From: Hymenopus coronatus
Lineage: Eukaryota; Arthropoda; Insecta; Mantodea; Hymenopodidae
Direction: 5' to 3'
DNA length: 64,000 bases
Assembly (NCBI GenBank): GCA_030762935.1
Contig: CM060880.1
Location: forward strand, 10,698,501 to 10,762,500
The translations under genes and the position numbers were made by a program. Positions 21,401-29,259 of this stretch are shown here, piece after piece (within the stretch, counting starts at the first letter, position 1; each line of letters begins with the position of its first letter). The notes below the pieces were generated by a model that did not search any database, had not been told where the DNA came from, and saw only the letters and a program-made list of their open reading frames with translations.

Positions 21401-23276
21401 GTGGTACGTGAACTTCCTGAATGTGTTATTAGCATCTTTTTCTGCAGTGAGGGTGGTTACTTATGTTATGGCTTTCTTTTGTTTTACTTTAACTTCTTGT
21501 ATACCAAACTCTTGCTGTATCCATCTTTCTCTGCTATCTATCTGGATTATAGTTTCCAGTTCTTTGTCGAATTCAACTGGATTCATGGGTACAATCACCA
21601 ATCTATGCGAAAGGCTGTTTATTATTGCATGCTTGTATGGTACTGTCATTTTAATGTAATTTTCTGATTGTGGTGGCTTTCTATATATTCCAAAATTTAT
21701 CTCCGTGTAATTTTTGATGATTTTTAAGTGAATGTTATACTTTTTTCCCTGTAGATTCAGTAGTTTTATGGCATCTTCTGAATGTCTATTTGGAACTACT
21801 ACAAAGATGTCATCAACATAGCAATACCACACCTTGAAAATTCATGGAAACACCCGCTTGATGTGTATTTCAAAAGAACTCATAAATAAATCTGCCAAAA
21901 ATGGAGAAAGAGGGTTGCCCATATAGAGACCTGATTTTTGCCTGTTGAAGGTGAAGTAGTTTTGTTCTACCCACAGATTTGTTAATGAAATGTATCCTTT
22001 TATTGCTGCTGGTTCCATCTTTATTGTGTTAAGCCATTTTTTTTTAACAAATTTTGAAGTTTTTTAGTTGGAATGCTAGGAAATAGTGCTGTCAAATGAG
22101 ACCAATGAGTCATTTTAGTCCATTTCCAAATTCTTGATTTTTTGCACTACTTTCAAAGATTTTTGTGTGACATGTTATCAAATTTTGCTAAATAACTGAG
22201 TTTGTTTAGTAACCACTTTGCCAATTTGTATGAGGGACAATAAATGCAACTTGTGATTGGTCTTATGACTTTCCCTGCTTTGTGAATTTTTGGTGGGTCA
22301 TAAATTCTAGGCAATGATGAATTATCTACTTTTATTTTATGTAATTCCTTAAAAGCATGACAGTATACAATGAACTCACAACATGGAAAAATATATTAAT
22401 CTGGAAACATAGAGACTGCTTATAAATGTTGAAATCCTGCCAGTTGATAGCCTAGTATAAAAGTTCATCGTTCCTCTGCCAGAGAAGAAACTGCAGGCAA
22501 CTACTCCAACAGACCCCAGAGGTTGAAAATGGAAGCAACAGCTCCCAAAACTAGTTCCTCATAAATAAAAGTGTAACAGGAAGATTTCTTGATAAGAAAC
22601 ATAAGAAACCATGTACAGTAGAAAGTGTTGTATATTTATTGAGGACATATTGCTACCTGCTCAACATGCACAGCAAGCAGTGCTGCCAGCTGGCTAAGAG
22701 CCATGAAATTACTCTATGTTGGTCGACCAGTATAATTTGCACATTTAGAGCTGAATGTCATGCAATGTATGCACCTTCAATATATTTTCCTTTCAGTCTT
22801 CAAACTTGAATCTTAGTAAAATAGTTAAGTAATATGAGAGAAACTCTCATAAAATGTATGATTAGTAAATTAGCCACTTTACACACCCCTGAGACAGAAA
22901 ACGTAACATAAAATATTAACTGTTTCTCTATGAGAATGCCTGGGCACCCAAAAAGAAAAACTCATTGAATTTGAACAAATACTGTTTTTAATTGTTTAAG
23001 TAGCAGTTTGTCTTTAGTCACATTCTTGAATAATAGCAAACATTGGATTCACTCACCATCACTGGCCACCATTGGTGCAGATGCATGTTCGTCTAATTCA
23101 CATAGATCTGTTTCTGATGTCTCTTTAGCTGCATTCTTTAAAGTACCTTCTTCAGCCCCATCTAGCATCTTACTTGTGCCAGCATTATCACTGTCATTAT
23201 TTCTTGTTTTCTTTGCTGCAGGTTCACTCAGACTGTCCATCTCATCTGATGGCGATTGTTTCTTTTGTGACACCAT
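3360..23276 (-). CDS. UBTF: UBTF-like nucleolar transcription factor, N-terminal eight exons
   Basis: UBF binds rDNA in the nucleolus and bends it through tandem HMG boxes to support RNA polymerase I transcription. Eight exons were joined by eye: 23276-23057, 19382-19264, 11949-11794, 9667-9566, 9448-9327, 7524-7428, 5938-5783 and 3443-3360. All have AG acceptors and GT donors, and the 352 codons contain no stop. Approximate residues: 1-75 hydrophilic N-terminus; 76-165 UBF N-terminal region ([32 protein letters not shown]); 168-240 HMG box 1; 263-325 HMG box 2; 325-352 linker (TILTKEEQH) that in UBF leads into box 3. Box 3 and the acidic tail are not downstream. They are found at 60203-58315 and fit in phase. 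The total of about 536 codons is shorter than vertebrate UBF (about 760), which has more boxes. Confidence 0.88.
3563..3815 (-). repeat. Family X repeat, 3' half
   Basis: A minus-strand partial copy of the unclassified family, with the ACTTTCTCTACACGTACTAT end at 3568 and the internal AAATTTTTGGGTG-like and GGGGACCC-like stretches. It contains a (TG)n tract near 3707-3718. It lies in the intron or flank beyond UBTF exon 8. Confidence 0.75.
4370..4625 (+). repeat. SINE-I copy
   Basis: A tRNA-like head with B box (GGTCGTGGGTTCAAACCTGG) is followed by the family body: GGGAAGTAAAGCCATTG, CTCAAGCCTGATAAAGAGGC, ATAGAATGGGATGCTTAGAA. Other copies are at 16.4, 19.6, 30.2 (-), 39.8 (-) and 40.05 kb. 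Confidence 0.85.
4888..5260 (+). repeat. SINE-II copy, tRNA-derived
   Basis: The pol III A box (TGGCTGAGTGGTTAGAACAC) and B box (GGGTTCAATCCC) lie at the 5' end. The conserved body follows: GGTTTTCTCGGGTTTCCCTG, CATTCCACCA, GCCAGGCTTCGGGC. It ends near a G-rich tract at 5213-5250. The ORFs here are incidental. Confidence 0.88.
5783..5938 (-). CDS. UBTF: UBTF exon 7 (HMG box 2)
   Basis: 52 codons, [20 protein letters not shown] through [20 protein letters not shown] to [12 protein letters not shown] box 2 has the same pattern (KKRLKWIHKALEQRKEYE). Donor GTGGGT. The acceptor run TTTTTTTTCAG sits exactly at the edge of a family X repeat (5941 onward), so the polypyrimidine tract and branch region appear to come from that repeat. 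Confidence 0.95.
5941..6060 (+). repeat. Family X repeat, 5' end, abutting UBTF exon 7
   Basis: It begins AAAATCTGATGTGTTCCATT, followed by the conserved CACATGACTTTCTCTAC and CAACAAATTATT-like stretches shared with copies at 6331, 24269 and 49518. Read on the minus strand, its first bases are the 3' end of the intron upstream of exon 7. Confidence 0.8.
6331..7187 (+). repeat. Family X repeat, near full-length copy
   Basis: It starts AAAATCTGATGTGTTCCATT and ends at GTACATATACAGAAAGT. Long stretches are shared with 24269-25014 and 49518-50367, for example GAAGTTCCTTTGTTTGTATG, TGTGCTCTACATTTTTTGT-like and TTAGAGCCATTTTTGAGAAA. The ends carry an inverted ACTTTCTCTAC / GTAGAGAAAGT motif, degraded at the right end here. 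No transposase or RT is visible, so it is a non-autonomous element of unknown class. Confidence 0.85.
7428..7524 (-). CDS. UBTF: UBTF exon 6 (linker and start of HMG box 2)
   Basis: Acceptor CTTTACAG, donor GTACAT. It encodes [15 protein letters not shown] (UBF: EDHPDLI) and ends [10 protein letters not shown], the entry to box 2 (UBF: PEKPKTPQQLW). Confidence 0.93.
7600..8860. other. UBTF intron DNA without recognisable features
   Basis: AT-rich sequence between UBTF exons 5 and 6. The short ORFs here lack codon-like composition, splice context or known motifs. Confidence 0.6.
8861..9062 (-). mobile_element. Mariner 3' end remnant with terminal repeat
   Basis: It begins with a mariner-type terminal repeat (GAGGGTAATCCCAAAAGTAA). 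The minus strand reads the last part of a mariner transposase C-terminus ([15 protein letters not shown]). The remainder of the element is lost. It lies in the intron between UBTF exons 5 and 6. Confidence 0.7.
9327..9448 (-). CDS. UBTF: UBTF exon 5 (HMG box 1, second half)
   Basis: Acceptor TTTTTTACAG, donor GTAAGT. It encodes [20 protein letters not shown] and then [20 protein letters not shown], helices 2 and 3 of an HMG box (K-x-Y-x-E-L ... Q-K-x-E-Y). It leaves two bases that complete a Tyr codon with exon 6. Confidence 0.95.
9566..9667 (-). CDS. UBTF: UBTF exon 4 (HMG box 1, first half)
   Basis: Acceptor TTTTCAG, donor GTAAGT, 34 codons in phase 0. [20 protein letters not shown] is the classic HMG-box entry (P-x-R/K-P-L-x-x-Y-x-x-F) and matches UBF box 1 (HPDFPKKPLTPYFRFF) closely. 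Confidence 0.95.
10434..11001. mobile_element. TA-flanked 568-bp MITE with 21-22-bp terminal inverted repeats
   Basis: The left end is CAGGGTGTTAATGAACTATA; the right end read in reverse is CAGGGTGTTATGAACTACAC. TA dinucleotides flank both ends (10432-10433 and 11002-11003), the Tc1/mariner target site. There is no transposase. Inside, near 10630-10700 on the minus strand, is a tRNA-like stretch (TGGCTTAATGC ... GGTCATGAGTTTGATTTC). It lies in the intron between UBTF exons 3 and 4. Confidence 0.85.
11330..11520 (+). mobile_element. CR1/Crack-like LINE 3' tail
   Basis: The stretch GAAAGGATGAATAAATTGAA followed by TCTTCAATCTTGAATCTT matches the 3' ends at 15755-15790 and 14085-14095, which also finish in TTGAAT-type repeats. 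Confidence 0.6.
11525..11790 (-). pseudogene. LINE ORF1 fragment with SGNH-hydrolase-like block (tentative)
   Basis: The minus strand reads [15 protein letters not shown] and then, after a frame change, [18 protein letters not shown]. DxxHLN followed by a basic/Leu-rich helix is the last block of SGNH (GDSL) esterases, which occur in ORF1 of some CR1-clade LINEs. It is broken by a frameshift and adjoins the donor of UBTF exon 3. Confidence 0.4.
11794..11949 (-). CDS. UBTF: UBTF exon 3
   Basis: Acceptor GATTTCAG; 52 codons from [20 protein letters not shown] through [17 protein letters not shown] to SQKQ, matching the UBF segment before HMG box 1 (FSGDMCKLKW ... L-x-EL). The donor GTATTA is weak. 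Immediately downstream is a CR1-like LINE remnant, so the native donor context may have been partly replaced. Confidence 0.88.
12255..12345 (+). repeat. tRNA-like SINE fragment
   Basis: A B-box stretch (CCCCGTTCAAATCCGGGC) is followed by ATTTTCAGCTGGGTCTAGCA, similar to the SINE-III body at 62210-62320. The A box is lost. Confidence 0.5.
12587..13175. repeat. Inverted pair of SINE-III copies
   Basis: A minus copy (12587-12830) and a plus copy (12860-13175) share CATGGCATTGAATTTTTCAG, TAACCTTGTGGTTTACCGGG and AAACATGCGAGTCAGTTGA. The plus copy keeps pol III boxes (TAACTCAGTGGCAGAGC; GGTTCAAATCCTGG). Facing each other, they could fold into a long hairpin in the UBTF pre-mRNA. Confidence 0.75.
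13370..14100 (+). mobile_element. CR1/L2-like LINE, 3' fragment
   Basis: It encodes [20 protein letters not shown] and [13 protein letters not shown], the post-RT region typical of CR1/L2 elements, with scattered stops. The 3' end finishes in ATTGAATTGAG. It is 5'-truncated and dead. Confidence 0.75.
14505..15795 (+). mobile_element. CR1/L2-like LINE, RT to 3' end
   Basis: The plus-strand RT blocks are readable: [29 protein letters not shown] and [20 protein letters not shown]. The downstream region has [13 protein letters not shown], [16 protein letters not shown] and [13 protein letters not shown]. Many stops interrupt it. It ends in AATTGAATTGAATTGAA, a simple-repeat tail as in the Crack and L2 groups. 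It lies in UBTF intron 2. Confidence 0.82.
16428..16740 (+). repeat. SINE-I copy, 3'-truncated or diverged
   Basis: The A box (TGGTGTGGTGGTTACCATGC) and B box (TTGCAGCTTCAAACCTGGCA) are clear. The body GAAAGAAAGTAAAGTCGTGA follows. The 3' end is too decayed to place. Confidence 0.75.
16950..17590 (-). repeat. Family X repeat, interrupted minus copy
   Basis: The minus strand shows the 3' portion at 16960-17180, including a (TG)n/(CG)n tract at 17080-17108 and a G-run at 17066-17076. The mid-portion is at 17500-17590 (AAAATGGCTCTAACAGTTTT). About 300 bp of unrelated sequence lies between. Confidence 0.6.
17916..19213 (-). mobile_element. DUF4817-type mariner/Tc1 element with TIRs
   Basis: The terminal repeats pair (left AGGGTGGCACAGATAAAAGT; right reversed CAGGGTGGCGCAGTTAAAAG) and TA flanks both sides (17914-17915, 19214-19215). 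The minus strand encodes the transposase in pieces: an N-terminal helix-turn-helix ([19 protein letters not shown]; 19006-18785), a catalytic region with [29 protein letters not shown] and FFDTV (18679-18353), and a C-terminal [19 protein letters not shown] (18253-17969), where family members have SPDLTPLDFFLWG. Frameshifts separate the pieces, so it is inactive. It sits in UBTF intron 2. Confidence 0.88.
19264..19382 (-). CDS. UBTF: UBTF exon 2
   Basis: Acceptor CTGTACAG and donor GTAAGT. The exon encodes [20 protein letters not shown] and then a segment ending LNWEA, matching the UBF N-terminal pattern W-x3-D-(M/L)-L-x-L-L ... (M/L)-x-W-E-x-V. It enters with two bases and leaves on a codon boundary. 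Confidence 0.92.
19574..19840 (+). repeat. SINE-I copy
   Basis: B-box remnant GATTCAAACCCTG, then AAAATCCTTAGCATGGCTTT, GGAAGGGAAATAAACC, ACCTCAAGCCTTATAAAGAG and CAGCAGTTAAAGAGCATCCA. The A box is eroded. Confidence 0.8.
20862..20904 (-). ncRNA. Degenerate hammerhead-ribozyme-like motif in PLE end
   Basis: Minus strand: GAGG (stem I), TTGAAAA (core, canonical CTGATGA), stem II GGAAGC-aaca-GCTTCT, GAAAC, TA, ATT, then CCTC closing stem I. Equivalent motifs are at 22518-22560 (+) and 63081-63124 (+). Core changes make activity doubtful. Confidence 0.5.
20973..21293 (-). pseudogene. PLE GIY-YIG endonuclease fragment
   Basis: An open stretch of 106 codons. Residues [18 protein letters not shown] form the YIG half of the nuclease core. 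[14 protein letters not shown] and [16 protein letters not shown] match the PLE C-terminus, ending EIVPVDSLV. The endonuclease nicks target DNA in PLE retrotransposition. The upstream RT is disrupted, so this piece is not functional by itself. Confidence 0.8.
22518..22560 (+). ncRNA. Degenerate hammerhead-ribozyme-like motif in the inverted PLE end
   Basis: GAGG, TTGAAAA, stem II GGAAGC-aaca-GCTCCC, AAAAC, TA, GTT, CCTC. The conserved GAAA is AAAA here. It mirrors the motif at 20862-20904 in opposite orientation. Confidence 0.45.
23057..23276 (-). CDS. UBTF: UBTF exon 1 (start codon)
   Basis: ATG in GCAATGG context opens [20 protein letters not shown] and then a Ser/Asp/Glu-rich stretch containing PAAKKTR, a possible nuclear localisation signal. 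The exon ends GAT G with donor GTGAGT, leaving one base that completes an Asp codon with exon 2. No upstream non-coding exon was identified. A SINE begins about 150 bp upstream, so the promoter or first non-coding exon may lie beyond it. Confidence 0.85.
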
Positions 23277-23429
23277 TGCTCACTATTGCAAACAAAAACA
23301 GTTCCAACAAAAAATAACAATATCATTACGCACCAATGAAGTAGTATGATTCTACCATAAATAATTTTTTCCAGTACATGAAGTGAAAGTACAAGGGAGA
23401 AGAGTAAATTGCATATTATATGCCAATGG

Positions 23430-23670
23430 TGTAGCAATGAATAGAGTGACAGAGTGGTTAGACATTTGCCTCTCATCCAGGTGGCTCAGGTTCGATCTCA
23501 GGCGACCACATGCAGGATTTGTGGTGGACAAAGCAGTACAGGGTTTTTTCTGGGTTCTCCAGTTTCCCCCACTATCGCATCCCACCGGTGCTCTACCTTT
23601 ATTCCATGTATCATCAGTGTCATTGCCTGTGGTGCCATAGAGTAAAAGTGGCATTAAACACGATAAAAAA
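23430..23670 (+). repeat. SINE-II copy with A-tail
   Basis: A box (GACAGAGTGGTTAGACATTT), B box (CAGGTTCGATCTCAGG), body (GCAGGATTTGTGGTGGACAA) and 3' end (AAAGTGGCATTAAACACGAT) followed by A7. It is just upstream of UBTF exon 1. Confidence 0.88.
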
Positions 23671-23764
23671 AGTGGATAGTCTAAAATGACAAAAGATTAT
23701 TGGAAGAAGAGCAAAGATAAACTTGTGAATTATGGATGGGGTATTGGAACAAGGGGGTAGGGGC

Positions 23765-23935
23765 AGTCCCATAGCTAGTCAGTAGAGTATGGCTGGTGTG
23801 TAAGGGGTCCCGGGTTCAATTTCCTGCTGGAGGGTGGGAATTTTCTCTAGCCAAGAATATTCCCTATCGTCCAGGCTCAGGAAGTGTGAAATGTGTATGT
23901 GATCTAACAAAGAAGCATAGGTATTCTGAAGGTGA
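23765..23935 (+). repeat. tRNA-derived SINE of another family
   Basis: A-box-like TAGCTAGTCAGTAGAGTATG and B-box-like CCCGGGTTCAATTTCCTG are followed by GTGGGAATTTTCTCTAGCCA and TCGTCCAGGCTCAGGAAGTG. No other full copy is in the window. Confidence 0.65.
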
Positions 23936-24030
23936 ATGCTGCCAATATGATCATGCAGTTAAAGATAGGGCATAAATGGAATAAAAAGAGAGAGAAAGAG
24001 AAGGGGCCTAATTATCCAGAATATACTGTA

Positions 24031-24099
<69 letters not shown>
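24031..24099. repeat. (AAT)n microsatellite, about 23 units
   Basis: An uninterrupted AAT run turns into AAC units at its right end. It creates an artificial poly-Asn ORF. Confidence 0.97.
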
Positions 24100-24101
<2 letters not shown>

Positions 24102-24268
24102 CAACAACTATTGTCAAGAAGTCAAACAGTAGATAACAATGGCAAAAGAAAATTTTTCACAGAAAAAGGGGCTTCTTTTGTGCACCCTTGAAGATACACT
24201 AAGAGAGAGATGGGTGAAGTGTGAACATACAGTACAGAAAATGGTACTGTGCTGTGCAGCACTTGGAG

Positions 24269-24589
24269 AAAAATCTGATGTGTTCCATTCACATGACTTT
24301 CTCTACTTCTGTGTAACAAATTATTGTTAATAAGCTTATTCTTCTATTTATTTCAAGCTAATCGAGAAAAAATTAGCAGAAATAGTCTTATTACTTGCTT
24401 CCTTGTAAGAAGAAGCGAAATATGGGAGTATCATAGGTTAAAGTGAAGTCAAAAGCTGGTTACTAGGTGACTGAAGTTCCTTTGTTTGTATGGACAAAAA
24501 TTGACAAATTCCTGTATGAGAAAAGTATAAGTTTTTCAAAGCTGAAACCAAAAACAAGGAATATCTAAAAAACGATCAACTCCTCAAAA

Positions 24590-24637
<48 letters not shown>

Positions 24638-25014
24638 AAACGTAGATTGCGTGTTTTAATGTGCTCTACATTTTTTGTGTGGTATGTTTTTGTCCATTTC
24701 TTATCAAAATTTTCGAAAAAAGCTCCATGTAAAGGGTAGTTGGAGGTGGGGGGATTTTCTTGCAAATCTTCGTGTCGCATCCTTAGAAGATACCAAACTT
24801 AAATACCAAGTTTGGTATTTAACAGTCTTTTCGTTTTTGAGCTATGCTGTCCACAGACACACACACACACATGGACCTTTTTCCAAAAATGCTTTTTTTG
24901 AATTCAGGGGGACCCAAAATGTGTATTTCCGGTGAAATCTCGGTATCAAATTTTTGGGTGGAATACAATACCTTTTCTATACACTATGTACATAGTACGT
25001 GTAGAGAAAGTAAA
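24269..25014 (+). repeat. Family X repeat, copy with internal A-tract
   Basis: It starts AAAATCTGATGTGTTCCATT and ends TACGTGTAGAGAAAG. An internal A-tract of about 42 bases (24590-24631) replaces the short A-run found at this point in the other copies. The middle TTACGGTTTAGCAGTTAT section present at 49908 is deleted. Confidence 0.85.
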
Positions 25015-25019
25015 AATAT

Positions 25020-26824
25020 AACGCTTCCAAAACACTTGGAAGCAACTGAAATGTATACAGGGAGGAGAGTCATGCATGTGGAGTCAACAGGAAAAATAAA
25101 AATGAAGCTATCCTAGAAATAGTGGCAAATGAAGATAAACACTAAAGTTGATCAGTAAGAAGAAAAGAAATTGGCTGGGACATTGGATCAGATAAAAATG
25201 TTTGGTAAGGGACACATTGGACAAAATGGGGCATGGGAGAAAGCTTTGGGATAGAGTATACCAGATGATGGAAAGTATTTATTTGTAATTATGAATTTGA
25301 CGAAGTCTTTTACAAGTTACTGTCTGCTGATGAGTATATAAGCTGAACCATTCATATAAAATAAAGAGGCAACAGCGAAAGTTGGATATGTAGTAAATAA
25401 ATCACAGTTTATTGGCTCTCTTTCCCCCTAAAATTATATATACTATGTCACAATTTGCACTCATGATTACAATGGTATAACTAAAATCCAGTTGTTGGAA
25501 ACAAAGTTATGATACTAAATGTTTTCTAATATTGTAAGCTTTGCAAGATGTGCATGTAACATTTCTCACTTCTAGATATTTGGGTTCTATGTTGTAAATA
25601 CGAAACCTTGTCCATGGGTTCCACAATTCAAATTAGTTGTATTAGTAGTGGTACTGCCATGTGTAATGCATAGGTAATTTTGTATGCTTTGTTAACAGAA
25701 TTTAAAACTTATTCTTCTTTGCTTTTTTGTGAGGGTAAGTGGAAGTCTGATAGTGGGGAGTTCATAAACAGACAATGAATGAATCAATGAAGTGAAAACA
25801 TATGAACTAAATTTTTGAGAACTAAGTGAACATTCTGAATAATAATTTTAGTTAAGACAACTTAACCTAGAAAACGTTCAGCCCTGTCCTTCTGCGAGGC
25901 AAACAATACTATACCGTTGAAACAACGTTAAATTAATACAACATATAATGCCAAATGCTTTTCATGTAAGCCTTTTTCTTGTTATTAAAATGGGATATGG
26001 ATTAATACAGAGTGAACCAGCAAATATGTAATATTCCCATTTACTTCAATTGTTTCTAAAGTAGTGTCATTATGCTTAAATGCATACTTTTTTGTCCATT
26101 TTACACGATTTTAAGTTTAGCGCATGACAGTTTGCGGCTAATGCGTTAAATCATTATTTAGAGCGTGCTACGGCCATTCACTGTATACAACAGTTTTAAT
26201 AGTTAATGGTCACACTACACGATGATGATCTAGTATTGTCTGCGCTGCGAATTCGTAGATTCATGAAATTAATGCACCTTCAAACTTGTCTATTGTATAC
26301 TTCTTGTGTAGGTTCTTATCGCTTACATGCAACAGCTGATCGAACACGCGCCTCCAGCATTTAATTATCTACTACAATTATATAACATGCACATTAAAAT
26401 GTAATTTCTTAATTTTATACGATTTTTAAATATAATATTGCACATACTACTCTTCCCATGGTAGTATTTTTCTCACTTATAATACTTTCAATTGCGCCTG
26501 ACTAAAGTTGCCTGGTGGGTATATTGACACCTGTCAGATATACCTCTGCATTCATTTAATAGCTTATAATCTTATAATTATGCTTTCTTTGTACTGTTGT
26601 CTGAACCATAGAGCAACAAACTAGCTTGAAATCAGCAGATGCCTAGCAGTATGATACGTATTAGTAGGCATGAGTGTATAATTATATTATTATATAATAT
26701 AAAAGTGGGGTGATAGGAGGTTATGTTGTCTTTCATTAAAATTGTGGGTACCAGAATCGTCGAACAAATTGCTGTAGTTAAATAGCATCTATGATAGTAT
26801 CTGTGTAGCTGAAACATTGTTTAC

Positions 26825-26872
<48 letters not shown>

Positions 26873-27610
26873 AAGCTGGCTTTTAGAATTGCCAAAGTGA
26901 ATTATAGTTACATTATGAAATTTAAAACGAAATCCTGAATATATTTGTGCTTATCTGGGGTTACTTATCGTATTAAGCCAAACATAATTTCGTACGTTCT
27001 GTGTACTATGATGTATCTATAAAAGATCCAACAAATGTGACATATAACTTGTAAACATTGATGAATTATAAGGAGAACATACGATGAAATAAGATTATAT
27101 CTACGTAATTTTACCATCAATAACAGTGTTCGAAAATGTTGAAGCTATTCATATATAGTAGAACATATAAAGGACATTTAGATGTTAAAACTTGTAACGT
27201 TGCTTACAGCTACTAATTTTACACCATCTTCAACAATAAAATCTACATTAATCGTGTTTTGTACTTATTGAGGACGTTCCATGATTGGATAATTTAGCTT
27301 CATAAATTTTCCAGTTAGTTGCTTTTGGAAGTTCCTTTTTCACTATTTCACTTTGGCAAACATATTTTAAAAGTTTGTTTATAACATGAGGCCTATAAAG
27401 CTTTTCTAAACTAATACTGGCCATTTTCTTATCAGTGCAAATTCCACACTAAAATATTCTTCAAGAAATCTACCTTTTGCAGCTCTTGTTAAATTGCTTA
27501 AAATAGTGATTCCTTCTTAGGCATGTAACAAACTTTACAGTAAAATCAAATGCGAAAAGCTGCAGTTGGATAACTCAATCCTCTTTCTTGGAAGTGAATT
27601 AAGCTGAAAA
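25020..27610. other. Intergenic or upstream DNA, no gene recognised
   Basis: AT-rich sequence upstream of UBTF exon 1 on the minus strand. It holds an (ATT)n microsatellite at 26825-26870. No conserved ORF or clear promoter element was identified. Confidence 0.6.
26825..26870. repeat. (ATT)n microsatellite
   Basis: About 15 ATT units in a row. Confidence 0.95.
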
Positions 27611-27639
27611 GTATCGTGAATAAACTATATTTGAAATAT

Positions 27640-28803
27640 TTCACTAAGAATTGGTCCTCTCATAGCCGTCTGCCACAAGTGTATGGCCAGGGGCGCTATG
27701 ATGAAAATTGTCGTTGTGCAGTGACCTATTTTATTGGCGTTGCTTACGCCGTTGTGCCAGCTTATAGTATTGTCGCAGAGCTGACCAGCAGGCGAAGACA
27801 ATGGAAGGGAATGTCGGGGCCGTCATCGTCAACACCTCGAGTGATTCTGCATGTCTTAGGCAGAAGGGTGGAGGACAGCCTCATCACAGACGGCTGATAC
27901 AAAGGAAGCTGGATACCAGTAGATACAAATCATATACAGATGCAGCCGTGACAGTAGTCAGACCAGATGTGGCGAAAGGTTTGCCAATACAAACAGTCGG
28001 CCCTACCAACCTTTGGCGGCGTCGGGCGACCTTTTATAGAAGGAGACCCTGATGGAGTTGACATTGGGACGGAGCGCGGTGAGCTTGTAGATATTTGTCG
28101 CGAGGGTGGCCGCGGATATGATACAAACACTGAATACCTTCAGTAGTCACGAGGTGACGGTCGACATCCTCCGGAGTATATTGTATCTCGTCCGAGACGA
28201 GATGTTGCTCTGGAGCCCCACGAATATACGGGGATATGCAAGATGATCTTGAGGGACAACGTAGTTGTGTCCGCATAAAACGAGGTAGGTGTAGGCGCAG
28301 CTGGAGGGCAACGGTCAAAGAACCTTGTACTGGATCAGAAAACACCACGGAATGAATTATGCATTGCACGGCATTGTAGCCTTACAGAGAGAAAGTACCC
28401 GTGGGGCTGGGCCTACTATGGTACGGGTTTTGGCACACCCGGGTCACGAGCCAGCCCTGCGTGAAGACCCGTGTCGGCGGAAGGATATATCATGGTTTGT
28501 TGAGGGTTGCATATCCGAGTCTGGGCCTTCTGTTATTTCAGTAACTAGGGAGGGTGCGCAACTTAACACACCGCTTTGGTTTCTGATTCATCTAAATGGG
28601 AAGTTAAGGACTAACACACACATAGCCAACAGACCAGGACAAGGTATTATATCGAACCCCAGGGAGAGTGGGACGGTGAGCCCGCTATATCCCCTATGTA
28701 GTCCTATCATTCCAATCGGGTGACCCCTCATTGGACTCCCTGGCACGGGGAGCACTGGGGGAAGATTAATTCAACTTTATATGACAAAAAAAAAAAAAAA
28801 AAA
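27640..28803 (+). mobile_element. GC-richer retroposed unit ending in A18, unidentified
   Basis: Composition changes sharply from AT-rich flanks to a GC-richer block around 27650, ending at an A18 tract (28786-28803) as expected for a retroposed transcript read on the plus strand. One plus frame gives partial open stretches such as RPFIEGDPDGVDIGTERGEL and RRDVALEPHEYTGICKMILR, broken by stops. I recognise no family. It may be a LINE 5' or 3' region, a retroposed host transcript or another coding relic. Confidence 0.45.
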
Positions 28804-28864
28804 AATCCATCAAGTATGACATTGATATTGGAAAAGAAGTAGTAAGTCTAGTGGTCCTCGCTAC

Positions 28865-29250
28865 TTGGTCATAAGAATAGAGGAAGGAAGGATATTTTCA
28901 TCGGCTAGACCACTTGTAATACAATAGGACTGGATAAGATATCTGTTCCAGTAAAGTCGAGTATTAAATCCCGAAATGGCGTTCTTCTGGTTGAAACAAA
29001 ATTAGCATCGCATACAACGAGATTACTCAGAATATACATGTTAGCCAGCTACCCCGTAAAAGACGATTTGCACAAGACCTTGAACTCTTTTCGTGGTGTA
29101 TTAAACACTCGCGCATTGGACGGCTTATCAAATGAAGAGATTCAAGAAAACCTTGAAGAGCAAGCTGTTACATCTGTGTATCGGACCACAGCCAAGAAAG
29201 AAGTGAATTCTTACCTACCCGTGCCCTGTTCCTCAATTTTGATAGGTTAA
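28865..29250 (+). pseudogene. Jockey-type LINE ORF1 (Gag-like) fragment
   Basis: The plus strand reads NGVLLVETKLASHTTRLLRI, then TLNSFRGVLNTRALDGLSNE and NLEEQAVTSVYRTT. This follows the ORF1 pattern GDLLVE...S ... TLN-x-SRGV-I ... L-x-(D/E)EEI-x-(E/N)-L-x-(D/E)-Q-x-V-x-x-V-x-R. The zinc-knuckle region that normally follows is absent. It is on the same strand as the endonuclease and RT pieces downstream. Confidence 0.7.
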
Positions 29251-29259
29251 TTCTCTTTT

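Larger units (their letters stand above)
20838..22571 (-). mobile_element. Penelope-like element with inverted terminal copies
   Basis: The coding strand is minus. From 22320 downward: [20 protein letters not shown] (PLE RT), then [20 protein letters not shown] (about 21955-21880), the catalytic box [14 protein letters not shown] (from 21826), and at 21240-21180 the GIY-YIG nuclease [15 protein letters not shown]. Several stops interrupt it. The last 230 bp of the coding end (20838-21090) are repeated in opposite orientation at 22354-22571, including GTTGATAGCCTAGTATA. Both ends carry a hammerhead-like motif. It lies in UBTF intron 1. Confidence 0.85.

Noticed and set aside
23932..24132. ORF with a long poly-Asn run
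   Set aside because: It is the (AAT)n microsatellite read in frame, with no coding support.
25985..26050. Possible transposon end (ACAGAGTGAACCAGCAA)
   Set aside because: No matching inverted partner or coding remnant was found nearby.
28034..28369. 111-codon minus ORF in the GC-rich block
   Set aside because: It lies opposite the A-tail orientation, has no motif and is likely chance in GC-rich DNA.
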